Assembly (NCBI RefSeq): GCF_963678975.1
Contig: NC_089274.1
Coordinates: forward strand, 17,811,633-17,875,632
Origin: Dysidea avara
Lineage: Eukaryota > Porifera > Demospongiae > Dictyoceratida > Dysideidae
DNA length: 64,000 nucleotides
Reading direction: 5' to 3'
Shown: positions 43,035-56,700 of the stretch, piece by piece
Layout of the letters: every line of letters begins with the position of its first letter
How positions within the stretch are numbered: the stretch's first letter is position 1
Notes under the pieces: model-generated
What the model was told of the DNA's origin: nothing
Database searches by the model: none
Seen by the model: only the letters and a program-made list of their open reading frames with translations
Position numbers and translations under genes: made by a program

Positions 43035-43900
43035 CATAGCACCTCGCCATAGCACTATTGATCATAGAGTATCCTCCACAGTTGCAACATTACTGATATC
43101 CCATGCATGGTCGGGCCCGGCTACACTATCAATATAGCCTCAGGCTACTAAGAATTTTTACAAATGAAATGCATATGCCACTCTTCAGGTTCATATTAGT
43201 CTATACTATATAGCTAGGTGAACTACTCATGGCTGTCACTTCAGTATCCCTACACTGTACAGCTATTGATCAATGTGTTCCACTCAAGTTGAAGCAGTAT
43301 GATTTAGACTGACTAAACCAAAATTTTCACTGAGTTACTCAAATATAGTGCACCCCCCAGACCCTCTGCTCCATATGCCTACTATCCTAGTGCATCCTCA
43401 CTTGCCAATCCCTGGATCTACGCAGGAGCATATAATATAGTCTTAAAAGTTTAGGGATTCACTGAAGCTTTCAGTTCACAAATGCCAATAGTTGCCATCA
43501 ATAACACTAACTATAGCTATAACTAATACAGCTGCATTTCAAATTATGTGAACTTTCACAAATGCTTTCATTTAAATGAGTCCTCACTTGTAAAGTATCC
43601 TCACTTTATCATCATTTTAAACATGAGAAACAATGGAAGTATGAGCAATGCCGTATTCAGGAAATTGAGATGGGTTCAGTCTTGTATCCCACTTGTATTT
43701 TCAAAATTTGGAAAAGACTTGCTTTCCTTGTCTCTCTTCAGAAGGAGACAGTTCAGTGATGTCATGGCCTGTGTTGTCATATGAGTCTTTATAAAACTAT
43801 TGTCCCTGGTACTTGCTTTCTCCCTGTATGCAGCCAAATCGAAGTATTCTTGCTAAGAGTAGGAAGTGGTCGAGTTCTGTGCCTCTACAGTTGAATTGTA
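43035..43900. other. Intergenic DNA between the two gypsy elements
   Basis: About 870 bp with no coding frame of substance and no recognised repeat edge. It belongs to the spacer between SLCO-C (3' side) and SLCO-B (5' side). Any original SLCO-B distal promoter DNA pushed away by the gypsy insertion would lie here. Confidence 0.45.
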
Positions 43901-46900
43901 TTTGTTGTTTGAACTTTTAGTTGTCGTCAGCTTCTTAAATACTTCAGGTGAGACCAGTGGGGAGTCAGCTCAGGGGTGAGTTGAGGTAAGTTCAGTGGCA
44001 ATTTTCCATCTAAACAATAACTCTGCAGGGCTGAGAGAACTCCACAGAGTCAAAGAAGCAAAAGGAATGGCACAGAACCTGACTGGTGTTTTACTGCTGA
44101 AACAGTAGCTACCAGTTTCGATGAATTTAATTTGCTTTGAAATTGTCAAGAGAATTGTAGGGATGGCTTGATAGCTGGGTATAGTAATGCCATGTGAGGA
44201 TCTGGAGATCCTTGGAGTAGTCCTTTAACCATCCTCACCATGCACTCTTTCTACCAAACCATTGCTCTGTGAGTATCGTGTAACATGATGGAAGCCATAC
44301 TGAAATTAAACTGTGGTCCAATGTCAGTTACCAGTGTTGATGGGATGCCATGCCTCCCAAAAATAGATATGAGAGCATTGCTAAGATGTGCCCTTTGCCT
44401 GCTGAAGATGTACTGCCCCAAGACCACGTCTGTAAATACTGATTTTAGTTTGTGCCTAAGGTTTGTACATTATTAATATTGTACATGTGAGGTGTCGTTA
44501 GTTCTGTTTTCGGTTGATTAAAGGCTCTATCCTGGTCTGGACCCCAAGGCCAAACTTGGTTGGTACTACACAGTAAATTCAAATGGATCAATTTGACCTC
44601 CAAGGGTATATTTAAACTATAGAAATAATGACCATCTAAAGGTGGTTGTAACTAGGGTAGGGAATTTGAACTAAATAAGTCAAAATAACTAGGGAAGGTC
44701 AATATCAAATGGTACTACTGTTTAAGTAGGGAGGTGCCTCTCAGCAACAGCAAGGTTGATGGCTGGAGGCACACGGGACACTTGGATCTAGAACAATCCC
44801 CTGATACACATTACTGAAGAGCGCAGCAAGGAGAACCCCAAACTACAGCGAAGCCTGCCCATAACCGCATAATACGGGGAACTCCACTTCTCCCTGAGCA
44901 AATGGGCAAGATGTTTATAAGTGATGGTATCTGCGACTAATACAAGTTACATTGTAGCTAGCTGTGCCACAACAAAAAACTAAACAAACTAGTATTTTTA
45001 AAAAATTGTTAATTTAAAAATGAAGTAGGGATCTATGCAATAAAATGTAGTGAAACTAGAGATGAATGATGGTGTTACAGCATAGCTCCGTGGGAAAGTC
45101 TCTACTTAGGCACATTAGCTATTATTATTTGTTCAATGCCAAGGTAGAGACTTCCCACTGAGCTGTGCTGTAACACCATCATTCATCTCTTGTTTCACTA
45201 CTTTTTATTGCATATGCATAGATCCCTACTTCATTTCTAAATTAACAATTTAAAAAAAAAATACAAGTAACTGTTCACTTAGGATGTTAAGTGTGTATTG
45301 TCAAGTCTACTATGGTAAAGATTTAGATGGCCAGCTACATGGTTATTTTTACAGTACACTCACTACATTGGCCATTATAACAATTGTGTTCATCCTACAA
45401 TCAAAAGTGAACATGGAGAACATAGGTTTTATATACAATTTGAAAATTCTATGTCATAGATAGATTAATGTATGTCATTACTAGTGATGACTGACTCGTT
45501 AATTACTGTAAACAAACAAAAATATTTTGTGACATGGGTTAATCTTACCACAGATGGTTAAAATGACCATGATGGCAAGATTATTTCAAACACTTGGCTA
45601 GAGGCTGAAGAGACTATAGAGTAATATGACTATATCTTACAAAGTTTAAACAAACAAGTACATTCTTGGGTCATTACTACCAAAAATCAGTCATTTGAAT
45701 TGAAGGTAAAACAACCCAAAAATTTGGGTCGTTTGTACCCATTTGAATTTACAGTGTGTGTAGTGTATTCAATGGAGCAGAGAATTCAGCTGTGTTAGGA
45801 TCTAGTGAACTTTCCAAGTTGGTTGATAACTCCCATAAACCTCCATAGTTCAGTAACATTAATTTTGTAGGAAGAGGCATTTCTTTGATGGCTGACAGCT
45901 TCTCAGGATCAGCAGATACCAGATTTGTTGATAATGTGACCAAGGAAGGTTTTCCCACACTCACACTTTGCTGGGTTTAAGGTTATTCCAGCATCATGAA
46001 TTCTAAGCGGCACAGCTCATAGTCAAGTGTCATGTTCAGTATTGTCACCACCAAGTACTAATATGTCATCAAAATGTCTGGGCAGATGTTCTAAAATATG
46101 CTCATCTGCTTCTGAAAAAAAGCAACAACTCAATATCCCAAAGGGGAGTTAATTAAAATAACGCCCAAAACATGTTAAAGGTGATAAGATCTTAGCTAAT
46201 CACACCTGCCAAAAGCCACTACTGACATATCCAACTTGAATGCACTCTCCCTCCTTGAAGCTGAGCTAAGGTGTCTTTTCAATGTGGAATGGGATGTATT
46301 TTCTAAGCACGTTCTGGCTTTAGGTCTAGGCATGTGCAAACCCTCCAGAATTTTTCTGGACTACTACGTAGCATGCTCTCACACCAAGCATGCTCTCACA
46401 CCAATTGGTTGGCTGATCAACTTTACTTATAACTCCTGTGGCCTCCATCTGTTTGAGCTCTTGCTCAACCTTATGTCAATGGGGAATTGGTATCCGGCGG
46501 GCTGAGAACAGTGCATATGGCTTAGCATGTTGTTTGGTTTTTATTTTATATTCAGCATTCATTGTTCCAGTAGCCCTTGAAATAGTTCTAGGAATTGGGA
46601 AATAATACTGCTGGTATTGTCACCAATAGCATCGACCATTGTAAGGATATTTAAAGTCATGATAACTGGGAGACCCAACAAATCTGGTTCAGTGTTTTAC
46701 AACATACCCACATCTGGTGTTTTATTGTTCTTTTTTTGTACTATAATTTGGTCCAACACATCCAGAGGCTATCTACTTGATCCTCAGAGTATCTTCGTTG
46801 GCTGGGCTGACCGATGGCATCAATATACCTCCTTGGAAATTGCAGTGACTTCCGCTTCTGTATCAACCTTAAATACCATTGCATTGTTAGTCACCATTGC

Positions 46901-47697
46901 TCAGATGTACCAGGCTGTGACGGACTGTTCAAACTTGTTACTTATGGCATCAAGGTATAGTTGGATGTCTCAGTTTGGGCATTGTCCTCAGGATTAGGAG
47001 TGTCCTCAGATACCATTGCCACTGTTTTAGAGAAGCATATCTTGCTAAAATTCCGTGATAATTGCAGGTTGTACCTTTAGCAGGACAGTGGTCTCTACCA
47101 TGATTTTTACCACATCTGGAGCACAGTGACACTTTTGTCTTGGTGTGAATAGGTGTACTTGTAGGTTTTTGTTTGACAAGCTCCAGTGTACATTCTTCCT
47201 TTTTTAAAAATGATTGTTGCTCTTCAACTGCCTCTCTTTGGCAAACGAGTTTCTTGGCTTTTTCTAGAGTTAATGATTCGTCTATATAGAGTGGAGTTGC
47301 TCTGACAAAAACTTCTATTGCAGATGCCAACTGCTAGTGGTCTTGTATCATCCCTTCGTGTTCTATCAGACTGCAGAGACTAGTGATGTATTGTTCAATG
47401 GATTCCCCCTCAGCTTGCACTTCCAGACACTACTTGAAACTGTTCAAAACGTCTATGCCACTTGGACCATTCATCTGGAGAACTGAAGTTAAATGGCAGC
47501 AGAGGCTGGAGAGATACATTGTACATAGAGGATCCCATTTCTGACACCATGTAACATGTGATCACAATTAATTGACTCAATAGCACATGCGTGCAATGTG
47601 AGATATAATTAGAATACAACTACAGAATGTGTCAGCATGATACAACTTAGCAGTGCATATGTACATGTGTGAGTCAAACAGTTCAGTCTATACAACA
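43901..47697 (-). mobile_element. Decayed Ty3/gypsy element related to the intact one
   Basis: Minus strand, in order: LTR remnant (47697-47549), TGGTGTCAG primer site, gag start (PFNFSSPDEWSKWHRRFEQF, near 47500), gag zinc knuckle (CSRCGKNHGRDHCPA, near 47110), reverse transcriptase/RNase H linker (SADPEKLSAIKEMPLPT, near 45900), and an integrase scrap (FGRHGIPSTLVTDIGPQF, near 44350). The frames are broken many times. Gag wording is close to that of 42100-42833, so both belong to one family. Its own 3' LTR was not found. A hairpin element (45000-45262) is inserted within it. Confidence 0.8.
45000..45262. repeat. Long hairpin MITE (family with 54905-55130)
   Basis: Left arm GAAGTAGGGATC...GTAGTGAAAC...GATGAATGATGGTGTTACAG is answered by CTGTAACACCATCATTCATC...GTTTCACTAC...GATCCCTACTTC on the right, arms about 110 nt around a short loop. 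It would fold into a long dsRNA if transcribed. No coding frame. Confidence 0.75.
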
Positions 47698-47755
47698 CAA
47701 AGCTTGTGTAGGAAATAACTAAGATTACTATTTGTCTCAGTTTTAGTAGCAGAGT

Positions 47756-50700
47756 TTATTTAATAGCAGTCATTTCTTCACCATGTTTTTCCTGCTCTTT
47801 TACTTTGTCACGGTTACAGAAGGTGACATCAAAAAATATCCAAGCACAAAATGCAAATATCACAGATACAATTCTCACTCCAAGAGACACACCAAACAAT
47901 CCAAGACTCAAATCATCATTATCATACACCCAACAGTTTCCCCTGTCCCCACATTCTTCTTGCCAGTACAAACATGATCCATCAAATAGTGCACCAAATA
48001 TGATGGGACCAGGAATACTACCCAACACACGGAAGAACACAGAGTGCACTCCCAAGGCTAGAGTTCTTTGTTCATCTGATGTACATCTACAGAGATATAA
48101 TATATACACAATACATTACACCATGAAAGGCAAAATGTACTAGTTGTGATCATTGTGTATGACAATTGTATGTGTCTAACTGTAAAAATTGAATGCAGAA
48201 AAATAATTGGTGAATAAATCCAAACCCATCTCTTATATTAGATATTCTCTTTGCTCTAGATGCTACAGGCCTTGAATTCATAGCTAATATGTACTTCATG
48301 ACCTCATTAGGCCACTATATTATGTGATAGTATTATAGATTAGAGATCATGAATTCGAAGGTTTGGACTTTCCTGGCCAAAAAAATCTTTTCCTTCATTA
48401 CAGTTTGGTTAGGCATAACCAAGCCCATAAATGTCTTCAAAGTGACCCCAAATTCCTCCAAAAGTTTGTGAAATTTTTAAATTTTTAAAAGTTTTCTTTT
48501 ATATAGAATTTTCTGTTGACTAACTGACTGACTGACCAACTGATGCCTTCAGCCAAGCATAACCAGACTTTGGATAAGGCTAGCTACAGACTTGATTTCT
48601 TCACTATTCAACATTGTTCCAGCCCAAGACGTGCCTTTTCACTAACCGCAGCAGCTACAATGCATGCATCATAGACTTACTTTTGTCCTCCTTTGTGTCC
48701 CAGTTTTTCGTTCTTTTCTCTGAAAGATGTTGATTCGCAGTAGCGAGATATGGCTTCCCTGTGGCTGCCTATCACACTTATCACCTATATTTTCTGTAGC
48801 GACTGATTTACACTTCTTGTACTGTTCTTCATGTGTAACACTGTGTAATGGGCAGAACATTGCTGAAAATGAAGTGTAATACAGGTTCACTATTTTATTA
48901 AAAACGAAAAATTGGAACTTTAAGTTGGATTAGGGATTAAAGAAAAAAAAGTAGTGGAACAAGGGAATAGCTAAAAGTAGTGAAACAAGAGAGGTTGCCT
49001 ACTGTATACCTATGATACCTATTTCAATCATGGTTATAGACCGAATTAGGGATTAAATATCCACTAGTGTATCTGCAGGTATAGGCACCATGAATGAATT
49101 AGGGATTAACCCTTAAACCAGAAAACTGGATTTAAACTTAAGCTTGCCTTGTACAAAGCGCTGTAACTTTTGAAGCATCTGTCCTATGGCTATGCAATTT
49201 ATGTCATTCTACTCGTGATGTAACAAGGATTAAAATGATACCTAGGGGTTTACCTTAACACTAACTGGTGAGACTAAAACTAGCTGTGTAAGTAACTTTC
49301 GGTAAGGAAACATGCAAATTCTTTACATACTTTTATAAAATGATTCATAATTCAATAGTGGTTGCTCCTATCACCTTGCAACAAGTTCCGTTTGATTCAC
49401 AATTAAATTTTCCATCAGACCAAGTAAACATGTGGTTAGAATTTTGAAGCATGGAGATGCAACTCACTGTTGTTCATTGCTTCATAACAAGTAAGCCGCT
49501 GTAGTTACAGTGTTCATTTAACCTTCAAGTAGCCCAGTGAACAGACTTTTAATCAATGTGTTGTTGTATATAGGCTACAAGAATTATATAAGTTATCCCA
49601 CCTAACGTCACTATGTGTGCCCATATTAGTAAACATGCATATTGTGTAAACATGTATTTTCCCAAAAGTTCTTTGCAAATTTAAGGGTTAAATGTCCACT
49701 AGTATATCTGCAGGTATACAGTAGGAAACCTATCTTGTTTCACTACTTTTAGCTATTTCCAACTTAACTTTCCTGAATTTTCCTTCTACTGTTGACCGTA
49801 TGAGCCATTCAGTAATACATATGATACATACTTACAGTAAACAAACAATGTCTGCAGCAAAGCATAACTCAACAATGGATAAGGCTACAGGCTTGATTCT
49901 TCCCTGTTTGACATTGCTTTGTCCTAAGATGTGCCTTTTCGTCAACCGCAGTACATACAATACATGCATCATGGCAGTCATACAATGTATGCATCATGGA
50001 CTTGCCTTTGCCCTCCTTTGTGTTCCAGTTCTCTTTGCTGACAATGCAAGGTGTCAATTTGCGATAGCGCAATGCGGCTTCCTGTGGCTGTGTTGGCTAT
50101 TATGCTTATCGCCAGTATTTTCTGTAGCAACTGGATTGATTGCAAGGTTGCTTCTTGTACTGTTCTTTGTTTGTAACACTTTGTAATGGGCGGAGCATAG
50201 TTGAAAACAAAGTGTAATGGCCACCTCCCTTTCCATTGCATAAATTGCTGGATTGTTAGGGTGCACATTCTGACACAAAATTACTTTTATGGCATTCCTG
50301 GTGCCATTCTTTCTTTTAAAGTGGTATGCGCTGGTTCATTTGTCATAATTGTGTTATTAAAAAGTAAACAAACAAGTAGAAGGAAAAATTAGGAATATTA
50401 AGGAAAAAAAGTAGTGAAACAAGGGAATAGCTAAAAAATGGTGATCGAAACAAGGAAGGTTGCCTATACCTGCAGATAGACTAGTGGACATTTAATCCCT
50501 AATTCAGTCATGGTTATAGACTGAAGCTTATATAGGGATTAAATGTCCACTAGTATATCGCCAGGTAGGTATAGGCTACCTTCTTTGTGTTTCACCACAT
50601 TTTAGATATTTCCTTGTTTCATTACTTTATTTCTTTGATCCATATCCAACTTAAAATTCCTAATTTTTCCTTCTACTTGTATATATAGATTTCAGCTGCA

Positions 50701-53700
50701 TGTTACTGTGAAACAAGTTGATGCTGTGCTACTAGTTAAATTACCAGTCACCCATGTAGATAACACTATCCCTACATGTATATAATTTAGTTAATGCTCT
50801 GCTATTATTAAGTAAATATTGCAATTTAGTGTATTTCATAATTATTTTGCAATTCAGTAATTAAGTTGCCATCCACTGTTAAGGAAGCATAACCCATAAC
50901 CGCACTAACTTGTGCAGCTTCGTACATTGTTGTATATTTCCCAGACAAGTTTTTGTGTGAGACACATTAGTGCATCTGTGGATCACTGGTAAGAAATCTG
51001 CTTAGATTTCTGCCAGTTTCATCTCATTAGAGAGTTCACATACATGCACTGACACCCCCCAATGTGATAGAATCACAATGGCTTACCCATCTGATACAGT
51101 AGCTAAAGGCATAGAATCTATACTATATACCACTCAAGCTATACAATTTAATAGCACCCAAGAATTTCCTAAGACAGAAATTGGAAAGTTGTTAGAAATT
51201 TATCTAGAAATTAGAAGCAATTTTCTACTCTATATTTCAAAATATCATCAACGTATTTTGCATGTGAAGGACTAGTCAGAAGGACCCCTTGCTTCATTTC
51301 AGTTTGCATAAGTACAGGACATGCCTCCTTCACCTCAAAGGAATTCATTATTCCCGGTAGCCTACAAGGCTAGATTTTCAGTTGTTCTATGCCCATACAG
51401 CTCACTGTGAAAGGCAATTCACATTGTCTTCAGGAATCCATTTCACCTGTATTTCAAGCTGGCACAAATAAACATCTCAAAATGAAAGCTTACCTATAAT
51501 ACTGGTACTGTATAGCCTTCATACAGGCTGCTTTTAACATAAAAAAACTTATTGCTCACATGGGCAGAAAGATACAGAAACACAAATTTCCCAAAAGAAT
51601 TACAATAATTAGACACATGATCCACAACTGGTCAAATATTACTTCTGATCGCACAAAGACTATGATATTTCACATGGTATTTCACAAACCTTAATACGAT
51701 CACTGGGTTAGGAATTTGAGTTGCCAAGGTGATAATAAATCCCAGTGTAATTGCAATCACAAAGGGTGCAAGCATCTCACAGTTATCATCACAATATTCT
51801 TCTTCTGCAGTATCAGCACCACCACATGTGCAATTCTCAAATCTTGGCTCCTTCAATTAATACATACAAACTGATAAATCCTAATTCTACTATTAATTAA
51901 GAATTATCAATAGATAAAATCAAGAGTACATAATAAAAATAGGGAGGGAGAGTGTCTAACTAGGACACCAGCAAAAGCTTTACTTTATTCAACACCTATC
52001 AACAGCACTCAACACCTATCAACAGCACTCAACACCTATCAACAGCACTCAACACCTATCAACAGCACTCAATACCTATCAACAGCACTCAACACCTATC
52101 AACAGCACTCAACGCCTATCAACAGATCTCTATCATCAGTAAAAGTGTTTATTTGTTCAAAGATCATTGTCTTTTATAATACACAGTGATTTTGTACAGG
52201 CTGCATTGGCAGTTAGACACTCTCCCTCCCTAGATTTATTATGTACTCTTGATAAAATACACAGGTAGAATAACATTAATGAGCAACAAAATCATACAGC
52301 TTGCTAGAGCCATATAGTTGGTTCCACTTTGTAATGCATAAGTGCAAGGTTGTATGTATATATATAGTAACGTAACAGCTGTTGTCACCAGTATACATGC
52401 ACTGTATGTGCATGCTAGTGTATAGTGTACACAACATGTGTGCATAGATGCAGTGTGTGTGAATGTGTGTGTCTCAGTCAATGTTAAAACTCATGCTGCA
52501 CTCACATCTCTATCACCATTCAAAAAGTACTCATCACAACCAGCTTGGCAGGGGGAGAAATAGGTAATCCCATCAGAACACACTGGTTCAAATATAGTTG
52601 ATTTACAGTCACAATGACTGTTGCAAGTAGCATTAAGAGTCTAATCATCAAATAGTGTACTATATAGATCATATAAAAATATGTACACATCATCACACAT
52701 TACATTCTACTACCTGTTGGGATAAGGAACTGTTACACCAGCTATGTCATGTGTTGAACACCTCAAGAAGAATGAAACCATGAATAAAGTTCCTATAGAA
52801 CTCAACACAGCAAAATAGAAAGTTAGCGTTTTAGTCTTTGGTTTTATGAAGAACACCAGAAGAGCACCTAGAGTTAAATAGATAGTTAGTGTCAAATAAC
52901 AAATAGCTTACCCAACATGATTCCTACTATGGCAGATGGTATACCAATTGCTCCAGTTATTAAGCCACTAGTAGAAGCAGTGAGACCAAATTGTGTCTCA
53001 AAATATTTAGGAATAAATGAAGAAATCCCAGCTGCTACTAATGTTTCAAGAGCATATGATATTGACACACACATAAATGGCACATTGACCAGCAAGCCAA
53101 CCAACTGACGTGGAAGTTCTTTAAGGTGAAATTTAATGTTTAGGTCTTCTTTGCTTATTTCTCTTTTATATTTAATAGACATTTGCTTAATTCGTTCTTC
53201 TTGTATAAAATCAGTGTCTGGATACTTCTCAGGAAACATAAAGAAAGGAATACTTATCAATAACGAGATTATTCCAAAAATAATAAAGCCTATCCACCAA
53301 GCACCCACCCAACCTGGATCGGATTCTTCAAGGGTGGTCTCTCTCCAAGGGTCAACATAAGCTGAAAGAAAACTGCCTCCAATTACAAATCCCAATGTTG
53401 GCCCTATCACTGCACAAGTATAGAATATACCAAGCCAAATGGGAGCACGTTTAGGATGAACAATATCATCAATGTAAGAAACTCCTATTGTGAAGAGTGG
53501 AGCACTTCCAAGAGCAATCACAATGATTGAAAGAATAAATAAAAAGTATATATTGTCTGACTCCCCACACTCTGGGGAGAAGTCATTCTCATCTCTGCAT
53601 TCCTCAAGTGTCAGATTGGCATTCTTCCCAACATCATAATCACCAGTAATAAACTGTGGCAATGCAAACAATAGTGCTCCAATTCCCTGTATGAATACAC

Positions 53701-56700
53701 CAGCTCCCAACCACTTGGGCTTGTGGCTGTTCCCACCAAAATAACTGATGAGCACTACTGTCACTACTATAGTAATGTCAAAAGTAGCTGGTATCATTCC
53801 AAGCTGGACACCAGAAAACTTGTATCTTGTCTCCAGTGATGAAAGGACAATAGAAATCATTCCTAAAGTAAATGATACCTTTGTGTACATATGTCATCAC
53901 ACACACACACAGGGCTGAGTAATATTATCGTTTTATTGATATATCGCGATATTTTGTTATTAACTATTGTGATACCACGACTGTACATTATTGTCATTAA
54001 AATTCCATTTGTTATGCAGTACTAGGTTAAGAATCCTTGTTAGTGATAAGCTGGTTACCACTGCAGAGAGGTGTGAACACCATAACATAACCTCAAAGCA
54101 TGTGTTACAATAACTGTTACTGTAAACAAGGATGATGGTGGCTAGTTTGGTACTACCTTTAAAGACTTCCTGCAGGAATTCTGAGCAATGCACTACATAG
54201 GCGGTGGAATAGGGGGGGCTATGGGACTGAAGCCCCTTATCGCTCTGCTGAAGAATGATATCATGCTGAAATTATCCTCCTTGGAGTGGGGCTGAAAACC
54301 GTGATAAATATTGATATACTCTAATATAATGCTCAAATACCCTAATAGAGCAGTCAAGGCCTTCATAACAGTGTTCCTAAAAGAAGTTAAAAAAAGCAAA
54401 ACGAAAAAGTTACCTACAGCGGGAATCGAACCAGCTGCCTTTTACTTTAAGGTTGGTATCTTATCACTGTATCAGGTGTTTCCAGGTGGCTATAGGCTGT
54501 TTTGTACTGCTTATAAATGCTATATGTTCATTAACCCTGTAGTCAACAACAAAAAGCTTTGCCAAAAAGTGTTTTAAATAGTTTTAACTAAAAGTTGGTG
54601 TTTTAGTTAAAATGCTTTAAATTGTACCTATAAAATTAATTTTGGTGAACTCTGAGTCATTGTGAAAGCTAAAATGGCTACAGCTTCTGGTGGGCTGCAG
54701 ACCCCCTGCTGCCAGAGACTCTATACTCTGGTCAGTCCCCCCTCATATCATCTACTTCCTCCGCCACATCAGCTATGATTGACTTATTTGTAAGTATCGC
54801 GAACTATTCAGTATTGTGAATAGCGACTTTAGTATCAATCGTGATACTAAAATGGCAGTATCGCTCAGCCCTAATACACACATACATACATTAGTATATT
54901 TAAAATAAAAATGAAGCGATAAAAAGTAGTGAAACAAGAGATGAATGATGGTATTACAGCATAGGGAAAATCCTTACATTGGCATGTTTTATAATAAATA
55001 AATCATTTTGTTCAGTGCCAAAGTAGGGATTTTCCCACCGAGCTATGCTGTAATACCATCATGCATCTCTTGTTTCACTACTTTTTATTGCTTGGACCCC
55101 TACTTCATTTTCAATAATATACTAGTTTGTTTAGTATTTTTGCTATAGTGTACAGTGTGGCTTTTCTATTAGGGTAATTGCTGTATTAGAGTATCTCAAG
55201 CCTACCAGGGGACATGTCACCATTAATTTTTTCCATAATTATTGTCATTGTGCTACCATTATGAATGCAGCTAGACCAATAATAAGGGGTGTGGTCATTG
55301 TGATCGAATAAATATATTAAGAAGTATGGTCCCCTACACTTGATCGTTATTAATCAACCAAGATCGTTATAGCCAATGTCTTGAATCTATCGTGAAGTTG
55401 CAGGTATCTACTGAGCATAACTGCTTTAAATAATTTTGTGGCATTGGTCAAGTTGATATGGAAAATTAATGCTTCAATATGGTTTCATTACATCAAGAAG
55501 ATGAACCTGATTGAAAATAAAAGGAAAGACAAGGCACAGAGGACACACACTCATCGGAATCCCAAAATGCACATGCCACTGCATGGTGAGTTTGTTAATA
55601 TTGTGGTATAAAATGGTGGCTGTGCGCTGCTTTGTTTAGCCTCCAGCCTTGTAACTGTGGTCAGGCAGGGAGGCAAGCAGGCTGGCAGACAAAAGTTCAA
55701 GCCTTGGTTATTAGTTTTAAATTCTATATCTGGCCGGCTGTAAATGTTTTCTTGTTTTTAATGCTGTATTTATGTTAGATGGACTAATGATGTTCCGTAA
55801 AGGTGATTTTTGTCACGTAAGATGTCTATAGGATGGTAGCATTTTAGGTAGTGCGCGTCACTTTTGGAGGGATCCCTACTTAAACAGTACTACCGTACTG
55901 ATACATACATACATACACATATACATACTAGTCCAGACCAATTTGTTTCTTTTGTGTGTGTGGGTGAGGAAAAAAGTGGTCTGGTACACTTGCATTAAGA
56001 ATTACATGCATTCCCAATGGTGGGTGCTGATTGGTGAAGCCATTCTCTTCTTACACTTTGACTGTTGTCAAACAATATGGTAATATTGTTTAGTAGGGTT
56101 CCCCCTAAAGGGATAGGCACAGCTAAAAATGCTGCAACTATAAAAATGTCATACGTGATGAAAATCACCTTTACAGAAAAGTTGAACATCTAATACAGCA
56201 TTAAAAACAAGACAACACTTAGCATAAATAATTGATTATCATAAAAAACAAACTTCGAAGCACTAATGGAAGTAATCACCTTATTACTGTACATCAAGCC
56301 AAAAATTAATCAGTTTCATCATCATTAATCTATTATTGTCCGCCCAATACATTGCCATAGATCTATTATTGATGGGTTTAGAAACTTTTCCCTCTAACTT
56401 TCTGTGGAATTTATAGATTTACAAAAGATTTTTATATAATGTGGGGATATCCTTGAAGAGCCAATGGCTCAGGTTTGGTGCAGTACCATCATTCTGTAAT
56501 TACGTTACAGGTTTTTGTGGTTGGCGAAACCCACCAAACTGCTCGCAATAACTTGGTAACTAGTACCTAGGACTAGTAGAGAAAATACTTTTTTAACACT
56601 TACCAGTAAAGAACACCACATATTTTGCTGCTTGTTTAATCCGTATACTACTATTCTCATTATATGTATTACCATTCAAGTTATGCATGCCTCAATATTA

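Larger units (their letters stand above)
48087..51689. other. SLCO-C intron 5
   Basis: 3603 nt with no supported exon. It contains two copies of the 9766-type repeat (48530-48890, 49850-50215), a hairpin-family element around 48900-49780 and the palindrome at 50372-50680. An isolated 65-codon plus-strand frame at 51078-51275 (MAYPSDTVAKGIES) has no supporting context. Confidence 0.65.

Noticed and set aside
51078-51275. 65-codon plus-strand frame in SLCO-C intron 5
   Set aside because: Starts with a plausible ATG but has no splice context, no recognised domain and sits between repeats.
51990-52130. Regular 20-bp repeats that might suggest a CRISPR array
   Set aside because: Units are head-to-tail with no spacers and lie in an animal intron inside a small foldback-like element: a minisatellite.
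54395-54490. Functional tRNA gene
   Set aside because: Has A- and B-box-like words but the stems do not pair; scored as a SINE relic.
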